A stretch of DNA of 64,000 nt from Kitasatospora viridis (GTDB lineage: Bacteria; Actinomycetota; Actinomycetes; Streptomycetales; Streptomycetaceae): the NCBI RefSeq assembly GCF_007829815.1, contig NZ_VIWT01000001.1:4741001-4805000 (forward strand), read 5' to 3'. A program made the position numbers and the translations under genes. The notes beneath the pieces were generated by a model. It was not told the origin of the DNA, searched no databases, and saw only the letters and a program-made list of their open reading frames with translations. This document shows, in pieces, positions 43,857 to 53,600 of the stretch. Position 1 is the first letter of the stretch, and every line of letters begins with the position of its first letter.

Positions 43857-44342
43857 GTGCGCTACCTGGTGCGCGACCGGATGTTCGCTTTCCACGAGGA
43901 AGCCTGGATAGAGACCGAGCACCGGGAGAAGGTGCTCAGGGTCAACAAGAAGCTGTTGCGGCTGCGCAACACCTTCCACTTCGTGGACACCCAGGGCACG
44001 GTGGTCGCGAGCATCGTGCGCAAGGCCTGGACCTTCCACCACACCATCCTGATCAAGCAGGACGGGCGGAAGGTCGCCAAGGTCAGCCGGAAGGTGTTCA
44101 AGCTCTTCGGCGACCGGTTCAAGGTGAAGCTGGCGGACGGGCGGCGGCTGAAGATCGTCGGCAACCTGTGGGACCGCGAGTTCGACATACAGGAGCGCGG
44201 CAGCACGCTGGCGCACATCTCCCGGCGGCTGTTCAGCATCCGGGACGCCTACTCGGTGGACGTGCTGGTGCCGGCGGAGACCACCCTGCTGCTGGTGCTG
44301 GCGGTCTGCGTGGACCACGTCCTGCACGAGCAGCGGGACTGA
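43857..44342 (+). CDS. LURP-one-related / scramblase-like protein
   Basis: 161 residues beginning MRYLVRDRMFAFHEEAWIET, typical for the LURP-one/Tubby-like fold proteins of bacteria. The rest is a regular beta pattern rich in basic residues (KVLRVNKKLLRLRNTF, WTFHHTILIKQDGRKVAKV). The family is thought to bind membranes, and the function in bacteria is unknown. A hydrophobic stretch near the C terminus (TTLLLVLAVCVDHVL) matches the family. The GTG has GAGGGGG a few nt upstream. It converges with the mechanosensitive channel gene. Confidence 0.85.
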   Translation: MRYLVRDRMFAFHEEAWIETEHREKVLRVNKKLLRLRNTFHFVDTQGTVVASIVRKAWTFHHTILIKQDGRKVAKVSRKVFKLFGDRFKVKLADGRRLKIVGNLWDREFDIQERGSTLAHISRRLFSIRDAYSVDVLVPAETTLLLVLAVCVDHVLHEQRD

Positions 44343-44387
44343 CGGCCCGTCCGCCGACCCGGCGTCAGCCGCCGGTGCGCCGGTGCG

Positions 44388-45389
44388 TCAGTCACCCGTG
44401 CGGACGCGGGGCAGCGCGTGCGGGTGCTCGTCGCGCAGCCAGGCGACCAGCTGCTCGCGCACCTCGCAGCGCAGCGCGAAGCAGCCGGCCGGGTCGGCGG
44501 CGGTCATGGTGGCCCGCAGCAGCAGGGTGCTGGGCGTGGTGTCCCACACCACCAGTCCCCAGTCCCGCCCGTCCCAGTGCGCCGACTCGGCCAGCACCTG
44601 CCCGAGCCGCGCGCGCAGCTCGGGCACCGGGACCGAGTGGTCCAGGTGCAGCAGCACCGAGGCGAGCAGGCCCGGGTCCCGCCTGGTCCAGTTCTCGAAC
44701 GGCTTGCTGACGAAGTAGGAGACCGGCACGATCAGCCGCCGGTCGTCCCAGAGCCGCACCACCAGGCTGGTCAGGGTGATCTCCTCGACGGTGCCCTGCT
44801 GGCCGTCCACCACCACGGTGTCGCCGATCCGCACGGTGTCGCCCAGCGCGATCTGCAGGCCGGCGAAGAAGTTGCCCAGGGTGCTCTGGGCGGCGATGCC
44901 GGCCACGATGCCGATGATCCCGGCGGAGGCCAGCAGGCTGGCGCCGACCGTGCGCATCGCGCCGAAGGTCAGCAGCATCACCGCGATCGTGACCACCGCG
45001 ACCAGGGCGATCAGCACCCGGCGCAGCAGGCCGAGCTGGGTGCGCACCCGGCTGAGCCGGGCCGGGTCCTCGGCCACCGACTCGTAGCGGGCCAGCGCCG
45101 CGTCCAGCGCCGCCGCGGCGACCCGGGCGACCAGCCAGCCGACCGCCGCGATCAGGGCCAGCAGCAGCGCGTGCCGCAGGTCCGGGTCGGCCCGGTGCAC
45201 CGGGCCGGTGGCCATCAGCAGCCCGAGCAGCACCACCAGCTGGAGCGGCACCCGGCAGCGCCGCAGCGGGGCCCAGACCCGCTCGGCAGGGTGCCGCTCG
45301 CTCAGCCGACGCAGCGTCAGGTCCACGGCCCAGCCGACCGCCAGGGTGACCGCGAGGACGACGAGCAGGGTGAACAGCGGCCAGAGCAC
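44388..45389 (-). CDS. MscS-family mechanosensitive ion channel
   Basis: 333 residues from GTG 45389. Four membrane helices are visible in the first half. The third pore helix and the MscS beta domain follow: LLASAGIIGIVAGIAAQSTLGNFFAGLQIALGDTVRIGDTVVV, one of the most conserved motifs of the family, then GTVEEITLTSLVVRLWDDRRLIVP and YFVSKPFENWTR. It opens under membrane tension to protect from osmotic downshock. A longer open frame (to 45428) exists, but the segment lacks a ribosome binding site. Divergent from the hydrolase-ABC gene. Confidence 0.92.
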   Translation of the reverse strand: MLWPLFTLLVVLAVTLAVGWAVDLTLRRLSERHPAERVWAPLRRCRVPLQLVVLLGLLMATGPVHRADPDLRHALLLALIAAVGWLVARVAAAALDAALARYESVAEDPARLSRVRTQLGLLRRVLIALVAVVTIAVMLLTFGAMRTVGASLLASAGIIGIVAGIAAQSTLGNFFAGLQIALGDTVRIGDTVVVDGQQGTVEEITLTSLVVRLWDDRRLIVPVSYFVSKPFENWTRRDPGLLASVLLHLDHSVPVPELRARLGQVLAESAHWDGRDWGLVVWDTTPSTLLLRATMTAADPAGCFALRCEVREQLVAWLRDEHPHALPRVRTGD

Positions 45390-45498
45390 GGGCCCACGAT
45401 ACGCCGCACACCGGGCCATCCCGGACAAGCCGGACGGATCGTCCGGGGCACGCCGCCGGCCGGGCGGGGACTTTTAACTGATCCTCACACCCGCCGCA

Positions 45499-45504
45499 TA
45501 GGAT
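45499..45504 (+). promoter_or_regulatory. Putative -10 of the hydrolase-ABC fusion gene
   Basis: TAGGAT ends 8 nt before the ATG at 45513. TTAACT at 45474-45479 is a possible -35 with a 19-bp spacer. The mRNA would be leaderless or nearly so; no ribosome binding site is seen. Confidence 0.45.
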
Positions 45505-45512
45505 CACTGCCC

Positions 45513-48251
45513 ATGAGGCTGCGCGGACGTATCCAGCTGACCCGTCGCCGGGTGCTGTCGGCCGGGCTAGCGCTGCTCGCCGTGGTCGGCATCGGCACCG
45601 TCACCGCAGTGGCCGACACCCCGCAGCCGGTGCACGAGCAGGACCAGTTCCTCAGCATGCCCGCCGCGCCCGGCAGCACCGACCAGGTCCGGATCGACAC
45701 CTCCTTCTTCACCACCGGGACCAGCCCGCGCCCCGCCGTGCTGCTCGCCCACGGCTTCGGCGGCAGCAAGGCCGACGAGGCCGGCGACGCCCGGGCGCTG
45801 GCCCGCTCCGGCTACGCCGTGCTCACCTGGTCGGCGCGCGGCTTCGGCCACTCCACCGGGCAGATCGGCCTGGACTCGATGGACGGCGAGGTGCAGGACG
45901 TCAAGCACCTGGTCGACTGGCTGGCCACCCGGCCCGAGGTGCAGCTCGACGCCCCCGGCGACCCCCGGGTCGGCATCGCCGGAGCCTCCTACGGCGGCGC
46001 CATCGCGCTGATGGCGGCCGCCGCGGACCCCCGGATCGACGCGATCGCGCCCCAGATCACCTGGTGGGACCTGCCGCAGGCGCTCTTCCCGCAGAACGTG
46101 CAGGGCGGCTCGCCGGCCGACGGGGTGTTCAAGAAGCTCTGGGCCGGCATCTTCTTCACCACCGGCTCGGCCGGCGACCCGACCACCGGCGGCAAGCAGT
46201 CGCAGCCGCAGAACGGCCCGGTCGGCTGCGGCCGGTTCACCCCCGAGCTGTGCGCCATGTACAACCGGGTGGCCGCCGCCGGACGCCCCGACGCGGACGC
46301 GGTCGCGCTGCTCGCGAAGTCCAGCCCCGCCAGCTACGCGTCGCAGATCAAGGTGCCCACCCTGGTGGTCCAGGGCCAGCAGGACTCGCTCTTCCCGCTC
46401 GACCAGGGCGACGAGATGGCCAAGGCGATCGCCGCCAACGGCGTCCCGGTCTCGGTCGACTGGTTCGCCGGCGGCCACGACGGCGGCCAGGAGACCAGCG
46501 CCCGGGTGCAGTCCCGGGTCACCGCCTGGTTCGACCGCTACCTGAAGAAGCAGCAGGTCTCCACCGGCCCCGCCTTCCGGGTCACCCGGACCGGGGGAGT
46601 GGACTCCACCGGCTTCCAGGCCGTGCTGAACGGCGCCGACGCCGACAGCTACCCGGGGCTGAACGGCACCGCGAGCCGCTCCGTGCAGCTGACGGGCGGT
46701 CAGCAGACCATCGCCAACCCGCCCGGCGGCTCGCCCCCGGCGATCTCCACCGTGCCCGGCCTCGGCGCGCTCACCCAGGCCTCCCAGCTCGGGCTCGGCC
46801 TCTCGGTGGACTTCCCCGGCCAGTCCGCGAACTTCGACTCCGCGCCGCTGGACGGCTCGCTCCAGCTCACCGGCGCCCCGCAGGTGAGCATCACGGTGCA
46901 CGCCGACCGGCCGGACGCGGTGCTCTTCGCCAAGCTCTACGACCTCGCGCCGGACGGCAAGACCACGCTGCCCGAGCAACTCGCCGCCCCGCTGCGGGTG
47001 ACCGGGGCCGACGCGCCGGGCGGAAGGACCGTCACCATCCGGCTGCCCGCCGTCGACTACTCCTTCCCGGCCGGCCACAAGCTGCGGCTGACCCTCTCCA
47101 GCACCGACCTCGCCTACGCCTCGCCCGCCGAGCCGGCCACCTACCAGGTCGCCGTGGCCGGGCCGGTCACCGTGCCCACCGACGCCTCGCTCACCCCGGA
47201 GGCGATGACGCTGCCCAACCGGGTCTGGGTGCTGCCGCTGATCGCGGTCGCGGTGGCCGCGGCACTGCTGCTCACCGGTCGGCGCCGCCGCGCGGTGCCG
47301 CCGCCGGACCCGGAGCTGGCCGAGGTGCCGCTGGTGATCACCGGCCTGAGCAAGCGCTACAAGGGCGCCCAGGACCGGTACGCGGTGCGCGACCTCTCGT
47401 TCACCGTGCAGCCGGGCCAGGTGCTCGGGCTGCTCGGACCCAACGGCGCCGGCAAGACCACCACGCTGCGGATGCTGATGGGCCTGATCCGCCCCGACGA
47501 GGGCGAGATCCGGGTCTTCGGCCACCCGGTGCGGCCCGGCGCGCCGGTGCTCTCCCGGGTCGGCGCCTTCGTCGAGGGCGCGGGCTTCCTGCCGCACCTG
47601 AGCGGCCGGGCCAACCTGGAGCTGTACTGGCGCTCCACCGGTCGGCCCGCCGCGGACGCCCACCTGGACGAGGCACTGGAGATCGCCGACCTCGGCGAGG
47701 CCCTCGGCCGCGCCGTGCGCACCTACTCGCAGGGCATGCGGCAGCGCCTGGCGATCGCCCAGGCCATGCTCGGCCTGCCGGACCTGCTGATCCTGGACGA
47801 GCCGACCAACGGTCTGGACCCGCCGCAGATCCGCGAGATGCGCGAGGTGATGATCCGTTACGCGGCCGCCGGACGCACCGTCATCGTCTCCAGCCACCTG
47901 CTGTCCGAGGTCGAGCAGAGCTGCACCCACCTGGTCGTGATGGACCGCGGCCGGCTGGTCACGGCCGGCGAGGTCGGTGCGATCGTCGGCAGCGGCGAGC
48001 TGCTGCTGGTCGGCACCCCGGCCGAGTACGGCCCGCGGCAGCTGGCCGACGCGGCCGAGAAGGTCGCGGCGCTGGCCGGCATCGGCGAGGTGGAGGTGGT
48101 CGGCCACGGCCTGCTGGTCCGGCTGGCCGGCGCCACGCCGGCCGAGCTGATCGCCGAACTGGTCCGGCTGGACGTGCCGGTGGAGCGGGCCGGACCGCAC
48201 CGCCGCCTGGAGGACGCGTTCCTCTCGCTGATCGGAGGAGGAGCCGGATGA
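45513..48251 (+). CDS. Fusion of extracellular X-Pro-peptidase-like hydrolase with an ABC ATPase
   Basis: 912 residues. A signal-anchor-like segment (13-34) precedes an alpha/beta hydrolase of the CocE/NonD/X-Pro dipeptidyl-peptidase type. Its nucleophile is S159 (GASYGG), with D291 and H322 completing the likely triad. A jelly-roll-like beta domain follows (about 380-560), then a membrane helix (about 570-590, VWVLPLIAVAVAAALLLTG). An ABC-2 type ATPase completes it from about residue 608: Walker A GPNGAGKT (642-649), signature YSQGMRQRL, Walker B LLILDEPTNGLDPP. The topology suggests an outside hydrolase and an inside ATPase. The stop overlaps the permease start by 4 nt (ATGA). Confidence 0.9.
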   Translation: MRLRGRIQLTRRRVLSAGLALLAVVGIGTVTAVADTPQPVHEQDQFLSMPAAPGSTDQVRIDTSFFTTGTSPRPAVLLAHGFGGSKADEAGDARALARSGYAVLTWSARGFGHSTGQIGLDSMDGEVQDVKHLVDWLATRPEVQLDAPGDPRVGIAGASYGGAIALMAAAADPRIDAIAPQITWWDLPQALFPQNVQGGSPADGVFKKLWAGIFFTTGSAGDPTTGGKQSQPQNGPVGCGRFTPELCAMYNRVAAAGRPDADAVALLAKSSPASYASQIKVPTLVVQGQQDSLFPLDQGDEMAKAIAANGVPVSVDWFAGGHDGGQETSARVQSRVTAWFDRYLKKQQVSTGPAFRVTRTGGVDSTGFQAVLNGADADSYPGLNGTASRSVQLTGGQQTIANPPGGSPPAISTVPGLGALTQASQLGLGLSVDFPGQSANFDSAPLDGSLQLTGAPQVSITVHADRPDAVLFAKLYDLAPDGKTTLPEQLAAPLRVTGADAPGGRTVTIRLPAVDYSFPAGHKLRLTLSSTDLAYASPAEPATYQVAVAGPVTVPTDASLTPEAMTLPNRVWVLPLIAVAVAAALLLTGRRRRAVPPPDPELAEVPLVITGLSKRYKGAQDRYAVRDLSFTVQPGQVLGLLGPNGAGKTTTLRMLMGLIRPDEGEIRVFGHPVRPGAPVLSRVGAFVEGAGFLPHLSGRANLELYWRSTGRPAADAHLDEALEIADLGEALGRAVRTYSQGMRQRLAIAQAMLGLPDLLILDEPTNGLDPPQIREMREVMIRYAAAGRTVIVSSHLLSEVEQSCTHLVVMDRGRLVTAGEVGAIVGSGELLLVGTPAEYGPRQLADAAEKVAALAGIGEVEVVGHGLLVRLAGATPAELIAELVRLDVPVERAGPHRRLEDAFLSLIGGGAG

Positions 48252-49102
48252 GCCTCGAAGTCGCGGACCGGGCCCCGGGCTACCGCCCGGGCCACACCCT
48301 GCCGCTGCGGGTCGAGGTGGCCCGCCAGCTGCGCCGCCGCCGCACCCAGGTGATCTTCGCGGTGCTGTTCGCGCTGCCCTTCGTGGTGCTGGCCGCGTTC
48401 CAGCTCGGCGGCACCCCGCAGGGCCAGGACCGGACCACCTTCATCGCGCTGGCCACCGCCTCCGGCCCGAACTTCGCGGCCACCACGCTCTTCATGGGCA
48501 CCGGGTTCCTGCTGGTCATCCCGATGGCGCTGTTCCTGGGCGACACGGTGGCCGCCGAGGCCGGCTGGTCCTCGCTGCGCTACCTGCTGGCCGCGCCGGT
48601 GCCGCGGACCAGGCTTCTGCTGCGCAAGCTCACCGTCGGCCTGCTCTTCTCGGCCGCGGCGATCGTGCTGCTGCCGCTGGTCGGGCTGGCCGTGGGCACC
48701 GCCGCCTACGGCTGGGGCGACCTGCGGCTGCCCACCGGCGGCAGCCTGCCGGCCGGCCAGGTGCTGCCCCGGCTGGCGATCGCGGTGGTCTTCGTGGTGC
48801 TCGTCGAGGTGGTGGTGGGCGCGCTCGCCTTCTACCTCTCCACGGTCACCGACGCGCCGCTCGGCGCCGTCGGCGGGGCCGTCTTCACCGCCATCATCAC
48901 CGGGGTGCTGGACGCGATCACCGCACTCGGCTCGCTGCGCGAGTGGCTGCCCGCGCACTGGCAGTACGCCTGGGCGGACGCGCTGCAGCCGCAGTTGGAG
49001 TGGGGCGGCATGATCCAGGGCTCGGTGCTCTCGCTCAGCTACGCGCTGATCCTGCTGGCGCTCGCCTTCCGCGGCTTCACCCGCAAGGACATCACCTCCT
49101 GA
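48248..49102 (+). CDS. ABC-2 type transporter permease
   Basis: 284 residues with six predicted membrane helices, preceded by GGAGGAGGAG. The start overlaps the hydrolase-ABC gene (ATGA), so it is almost certainly the partner of that ATPase. LRVEVARQLRRRRTQVIFAVLF and AAEAGWSSLRYLLAAPVPRTRLLLRKL are typical of ABC-2/NatB-like permeases that export lipids, peptides or drugs. No solute-binding protein gene follows, consistent with an exporter. The substrate is unknown. Confidence 0.9.
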   Translation: MSLEVADRAPGYRPGHTLPLRVEVARQLRRRRTQVIFAVLFALPFVVLAAFQLGGTPQGQDRTTFIALATASGPNFAATTLFMGTGFLLVIPMALFLGDTVAAEAGWSSLRYLLAAPVPRTRLLLRKLTVGLLFSAAAIVLLPLVGLAVGTAAYGWGDLRLPTGGSLPAGQVLPRLAIAVVFVVLVEVVVGALAFYLSTVTDAPLGAVGGAVFTAIITGVLDAITALGSLREWLPAHWQYAWADALQPQLEWGGMIQGSVLSLSYALILLALAFRGFTRKDITS

Positions 49103-49176
49103 GGAACCGAGGTGCCCGAGCGCATGGGGGAGGATGGGGGCGTACCGTCCCCGCCGACCAGGGAGCCTTCGCAACC

Positions 49177-49764
49177 GTGGCCCAGATCCTCCTCCTGCAC
49201 TCCATCTACGGCCTGCGCCCCGCCGTGCACACCGCCGCCGAGCGGCTGCGCGCGGCCGGCCACCAGGTCGAGGTGCCCGACCTCTACGACGGCAAGGTCT
49301 TCGACGACATCGAGGAGGCCGCGGCGCACCGCGAGGAGATCGGCAGCGACGACCTGCTCCGACGGGCCGTCAGCGCGGCCGCCCCGCTGCTCACCGGGGA
49401 CACCCGGCTGGTCTACGCCGGCTTCTCGCTCGGCGGCGCGCTGGCCCAGAACCTGGCGCTGGCCGACGAGAAGGCGCTCGGCCTGCTGCTCCTGCACGGC
49501 ACCTCGGACCTGCGCGAGGACGCCAAGGTCGAGGACCTCCCGGTGCAGCTGCACCTGGCCGAGCCGGACCCGTTCGAGACCGACGACTGGCTGAACTCCT
49601 GGTACCTGCGGATGCGGGCGGCCGGCGCGGACGTCGAGATGCACCGCTACCGGGGTGCCGGGCACCTCTACACCGACCCCGAGCTGCCCGACTACGACGA
49701 AGAGGCCGCCGAGCGGACCTGGGCCGTGGCCCTGGCCTTCCTCGACGACCTCGACTCCGACTGA
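49177..49764 (+). CDS. Dienelactone hydrolase-like protein
   Basis: 195 residues, an alpha/beta hydrolase resembling the dienelactone hydrolase family (LLLHSIYGLRPAVHTAAERLRAAGHQVEVPDLYDGKVFDDI). The nucleophile elbow is GFSLGG, with Ser where classical dienelactone hydrolases have Cys, and the His is in GAGHLYTD. The acid is probably Asp in LAEPDPFETDD. The reaction is unknown. GTG start; 74 nt after the permease gene, so it may share its transcript. Confidence 0.85.
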   Translation: MAQILLLHSIYGLRPAVHTAAERLRAAGHQVEVPDLYDGKVFDDIEEAAAHREEIGSDDLLRRAVSAAAPLLTGDTRLVYAGFSLGGALAQNLALADEKALGLLLLHGTSDLREDAKVEDLPVQLHLAEPDPFETDDWLNSWYLRMRAAGADVEMHRYRGAGHLYTDPELPDYDEEAAERTWAVALAFLDDLDSD

Positions 49765-49778
49765 CCGTCAGGCGCTCA

Positions 49779-50501
49779 TCAGCGTCCGGGGTAGCCTCCC
49801 CCAGCCTCCGGCCGGGGGGACCCTCCCCCAGCCTCCGGCCGGGGGTACCCCCACGGCTGCTGCGCCGGCGGCTGGGCCGGCGGCGGGGGGAAGCCGCCCT
49901 GCGACGGGGGCGGGAAGCCGGGCGCGCCCTGCTGCGGGGGGAAGTTCGGCGCGCTGGGCGGCGGGGTGAAACCGCCGGTGTACGGGGCGGGGGACCCGGA
50001 CTTCATGGTGGCGCCGACCACGATCGCGAAGACCAGCGCGAGCAGCAGCTGGGCGATGGTGTCGAGGTTGAGCCAGAGGTTCGGGGAGACCGGCGAGGCG
50101 AAGTGGTTGCGGCTGTCGCTGTTCGCGGTCAGCTGGTAGATGATGCTGGACGCGTCGGTCCAGGCGGTGACCAGCAGGACCGTGGTGCCCGCCGGGCGGA
50201 CCCAGGCGGCGCCGGAGAACGCGCCGATGATCAGCGCGATCAGGGCGACCACGGTCGCGGCGTCGGAGGGCGCGAAGTAGACCGGTGCGTCGAACTTGAC
50301 GTGGCCGAAGTTGCCCCAGAGCCCCGCCTGCAGGTAGGAGGCGCCGCCCTTGCTCAGGTCGTAGATCAGCATGCCGAGTTCCAGCAGCAGGTCCATGATC
50401 ATGATCACCGCGAGCCCCGGCAGCGCCGCCGCCCCGCTCCGCGCCCGCGGTGGTGCCGCCACCGGCGCGAACCCCCCGACTCCGGGCTGGCCGTAACTCA
50501 T
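49779..50501 (-). CDS. Small membrane protein with Pro/Gly/Gln-rich tails
   Basis: 240 residues. A short Gly/Pro N-terminal tail (MSYGQPGVGGF) is followed by about four membrane helices (residues 30-165) and a Pro/Gly/Phe-rich tail. The tail ends in a duplicated PRPEAGGG segment. That segment is encoded by two copies of a hairpin repeat and was probably inserted as DNA repeat, not selected as protein. The function is not recognised. The start ATG has GGGGGAGACG upstream. Confidence 0.7.
   Translation of the reverse strand: MSYGQPGVGGFAPVAAPPRARSGAAALPGLAVIMIMDLLLELGMLIYDLSKGGASYLQAGLWGNFGHVKFDAPVYFAPSDAATVVALIALIIGAFSGAAWVRPAGTTVLLVTAWTDASSIIYQLTANSDSRNHFASPVSPNLWLNLDTIAQLLLALVFAIVVGATMKSGSPAPYTGGFTPPPSAPNFPPQQGAPGFPPPSQGGFPPPPAQPPAQQPWGYPRPEAGGGSPRPEAGGGYPGR
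49795..49848 (-). repeat. Tandem copies of a dispersed hairpin repeat (coding)
   Basis: Two 27-bp copies (49795-49821 and 49822-49848) match at 26 of 27 positions. Each contains CCCCCAGCCTCCGGCCGGGG, which can fold into a hairpin. In the minus-strand frame they encode PRPEAGGG twice. The sequence is related to the element at 34671-34696 in inverse orientation. Confidence 0.8.
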
Positions 50502-50563
50502 CGTCTCCCCCTCCGGGCAGCGCGGCCGTGGCGGTTCCACAGTCTTCGCCCGGTGAGAGTAGC

Positions 50564-50609
50564 GTGCTTCCGTTGGGCCGGGAACGACTCCCCGGCCCAG
50601 CGGAAGCAC
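50564..50609 (-). terminator. Terminator downstream of dnaE
   Basis: A 19-bp stem with one G-T wobble (50564-50582 with 50591-50609) and an 8-nt loop lies 8 nt past the dnaE stop on the minus strand. It separates dnaE from the small membrane protein gene on the same strand. Confidence 0.85.
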
Positions 50610-50616
50610 GGCCGGG

Positions 50617-53600
50617 TCAGGCGCTCCAGGCGGACGGGCCGAGCAGGGTCTTGACCTCGCTGGCGAAGGCCGTGTCGGGGTTGACCAGGAAGCCGAGCTC
50701 GTAGAGCACGTCCTTCTGCCGACTGGTGGTCAGCAGCCGCACCGGCACGTCGCCCGGGTGCGCCTTCAGGGTGGCCTTGAGCTCGCGCACCATGTGCGCG
50801 GTGACCTTCGGGTAGGGCACGGTGATCTGCACCGGCGGCTTGCCGCCGAACTCGGCGGCGGAGATGTCCAGGGTGGTCAGCTCCTGGCCGAAGATGGAGA
50901 GCGCGCCGTCCCGCTCGTTGAGCCGGCCGCGGGCCGTGACCACGTTGTCCTCGACCATCTGATCGGCCATCAGGTTGTAGGTGGCCGGGAAGAAGAGCAC
51001 CTCGACCGAGCCGTCGCGGTCGGCCAGCGTGATGATCGCCCAGGCGTTGCCCGCCTTGTTGATCCGCCGGTCCACGTTGGTGATCAGGCCGGAGAGCCGC
51101 ACCTCGCCCTCGGTCCGCCCGGAGCCCATCAGTTCGGCGATCGAGATGTCCCGGTTGCGGGCCAGGATGTGCTCGGCGCCGTCCAGCGGGTGGCTGGAGA
51201 CGTACAGGCCGAGCATCTCGCGCTCCAGGCTGAGCAGCTGCTTGCGCGGCCACTCCCGGTCGGTGAGCTCGAAGTCCAGGCCGATGGTCGGGCTGTCGGC
51301 GCCGGTGTCCAGGGCGCCGAACAGGTCGTCCTGGCCGATCGCCTGCTGCTTCTTCACCCCGGTGACCGCGTCGATCGCGTTCTCGTGCACCGCGACCAGC
51401 GACTGGCGGGTGTGGCCGAGCGAGTCGAAGGCACCGGCCTTGATCAGCGAGTCGACGGTGCGCTTGTTGCAGGCGACCAGCTCGACCTTGTCCAGGAAGT
51501 CCGCGAAGGAGGCGTACTTGCCCTTCTCCTTGCGGGTCTTGATCAGCGACTCGATCACCGGGACGCCGACGTTGCGCACGGCCTTCAGGCCGAACCGCAC
51601 GTCGGTGCCGACGGCGGTGAAGTCGACCACCGACTCGTTGACGTCCGGGGAGAGGATCTTGATGCCCATGGCCCGGCACTCGGCCAGGTAGACGGCCATC
51701 TTGTCCTTGTCGTCCGCCACCGAGGTGAGCAGCGCCGCCATGTACTCGGCGGGGTAGTTCGCCTTGAGGTAGGCGGTCTGGTAGGAGACCAGGCCGTAGG
51801 CGGCGGAGTGCGATTTGTTGAACGCGTAGCCGGCGAACGGCACCAGGACGTCCCAGACCGCCTGGATCGCCTCGTCGGAGTAGCCGCGCTCCTTGCAGCC
51901 CGCGTGGAAGGGGACGAACTCCTTCTCCAGGACCTCCTTCTTCTTCTTGCCCATCGCGCGGCGGAGCAGGTCGGCTTGGCCGAGGCTGTAGCCGGCCAGC
52001 ACCTGCGCGGCGCGCTGCACCTGCTCCTGGTAGACGATCAGGCCGTAGGTGGGGCCGAGGACCTCCTTGAGCGGTTCCTCAAGCTCCGGGTGGATCGGCA
52101 GGATCTCCTGCTGGGCGTTCTTGCGCAGCGCGTAGTTGGTGTGCGAGTTCATGCCCATCGGACCCGGGCGGTACAGCGCCGAGACGGCGGAGATGTCGGC
52201 GAACTCGGTGGGCTTCATCAGCCGCAGCAGGGCGCGCATGGGGCCGCCGTCGAGCTGGAACACGCCCAGCGTGTCGCCGCGGGCCAGCATCTGATAGGTC
52301 GTCGGGTCGTCGATCGGGACCTTGTCGATGTCGACGTCGTCGCCCCGGTTGGACTTGATGATCTTGAGGCAGTGATCGATGATGCCCAGGTTCCGCAGAC
52401 CCAGGAAGTCCATCTTGATCAGGCCCATGGCTTCGCACGACGGGTAGTCGAAGCCGGTGATGATCACGCCGTCCTTGTCCCGCTTGTGCAGCGGGATCAG
52501 TTCGAGCAGCGGGGTCGAGGAGAGGATGACCGCCGCGGCGTGCACGCCGGTGCCGCGGATCAGGCCCTCGATGCCCATGCCGGTGTCGATGATCTTCTTG
52601 ACGTCCGGCTCGTTGGCGTACATCGTGCGGATCTCGGTGCCCTCGTTGTAGCGAGGGTGGGACTCGTTGAACAGGTCCGCGAGCGGCACGCCCTTGCCCA
52701 TCACGTCCGGCGGCATCGCCTTGGTGATCCGGTCGCCCATCGAGAACGGGTAGCCGAGGATCCGGTTGGCGTCCTTCACGGCCGCCTTGGCCTTGATGGT
52801 GCCGAAGGTGTTCACCTGGGCGGTGTACGCCTCGCCGTACTTGTCGGTGACGTAGCGCACCATCTGGTCGCGCTGGCGGTCGTCGAAGTCGATGTCGACG
52901 TCCGGGGGGTTGATGCGCTCGGGGTTCAGGAACCGCTCGAACAGCAGGTCGTGCTCCAGCGGGTCGAGCTGGGTGATGCCGGTGAGGTAGGAGACCATCG
53001 AGCCGGCCGCCGAGCCACGGCCCGGGCCGACCGGGATGCCGTTGTCCCGCCCGTACTGGCAGATGTCCGCGACCACGAGGAAGTAGGCGTCGAACCCCAT
53101 CGGGGTGATGACGCCCATCTCCAGCTCGATCCGGTCCAGCACCTCCTGGCTCGGGTTGTCGCCGTAGCGGTGCTGGAGGCCGGCCGCGATCTTCTTGCGC
53201 AGGTAGGAGGCCTGGGTCTCGCCCTCGGGCACGTCGAACTGCGGCATCCGGTCGACGTAGTCGAAGACCTCCTTGTAGGAGCCGATCCGCTCGCCGATGG
53301 CCAGGGTGTTGTCGCAGGCCTCGGGGAGCTCGCTGAAGAGCGCGCGCATCTCCTCGGCGGTCTTCACGTAGTAGCCGGTGCCCTGGAACTTGAACCGGTT
53401 CGGGTCGTCCTTGTTCTTGCCCACGCCGACGCAGAGCAGGCTGTCGTGGGCGTCCGCCTGGTCGGCGGTCACGTAGTGCGAGTCGTTGGTGGCCAGCAGC
53501 GGGATGTTCAGCTGCTTGGCCAGGCGCAGCAGGTCGTCCCGGACGTCCTTCTCGATGGACAGGTCGTGGTCCATCAGCTCCAGGAAGTAGTTCTCCTTGC

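Noticed and set aside
44338..44393. Terminator between the LURP-one and MscS genes
   Set aside because: Arms GACTGACG and CGTCAGTC pair but the loop is about 40 nt long with only a weak inner helix; not convincing as a terminator.
44418..45512. In-frame extension upstream of the hydrolase-ABC fusion
   Set aside because: It lies antisense to the MscS gene and gives a low-complexity Arg/Gln/Gly sequence with no relation to the hydrolase. The ATG at 45513 precedes the signal-like segment.
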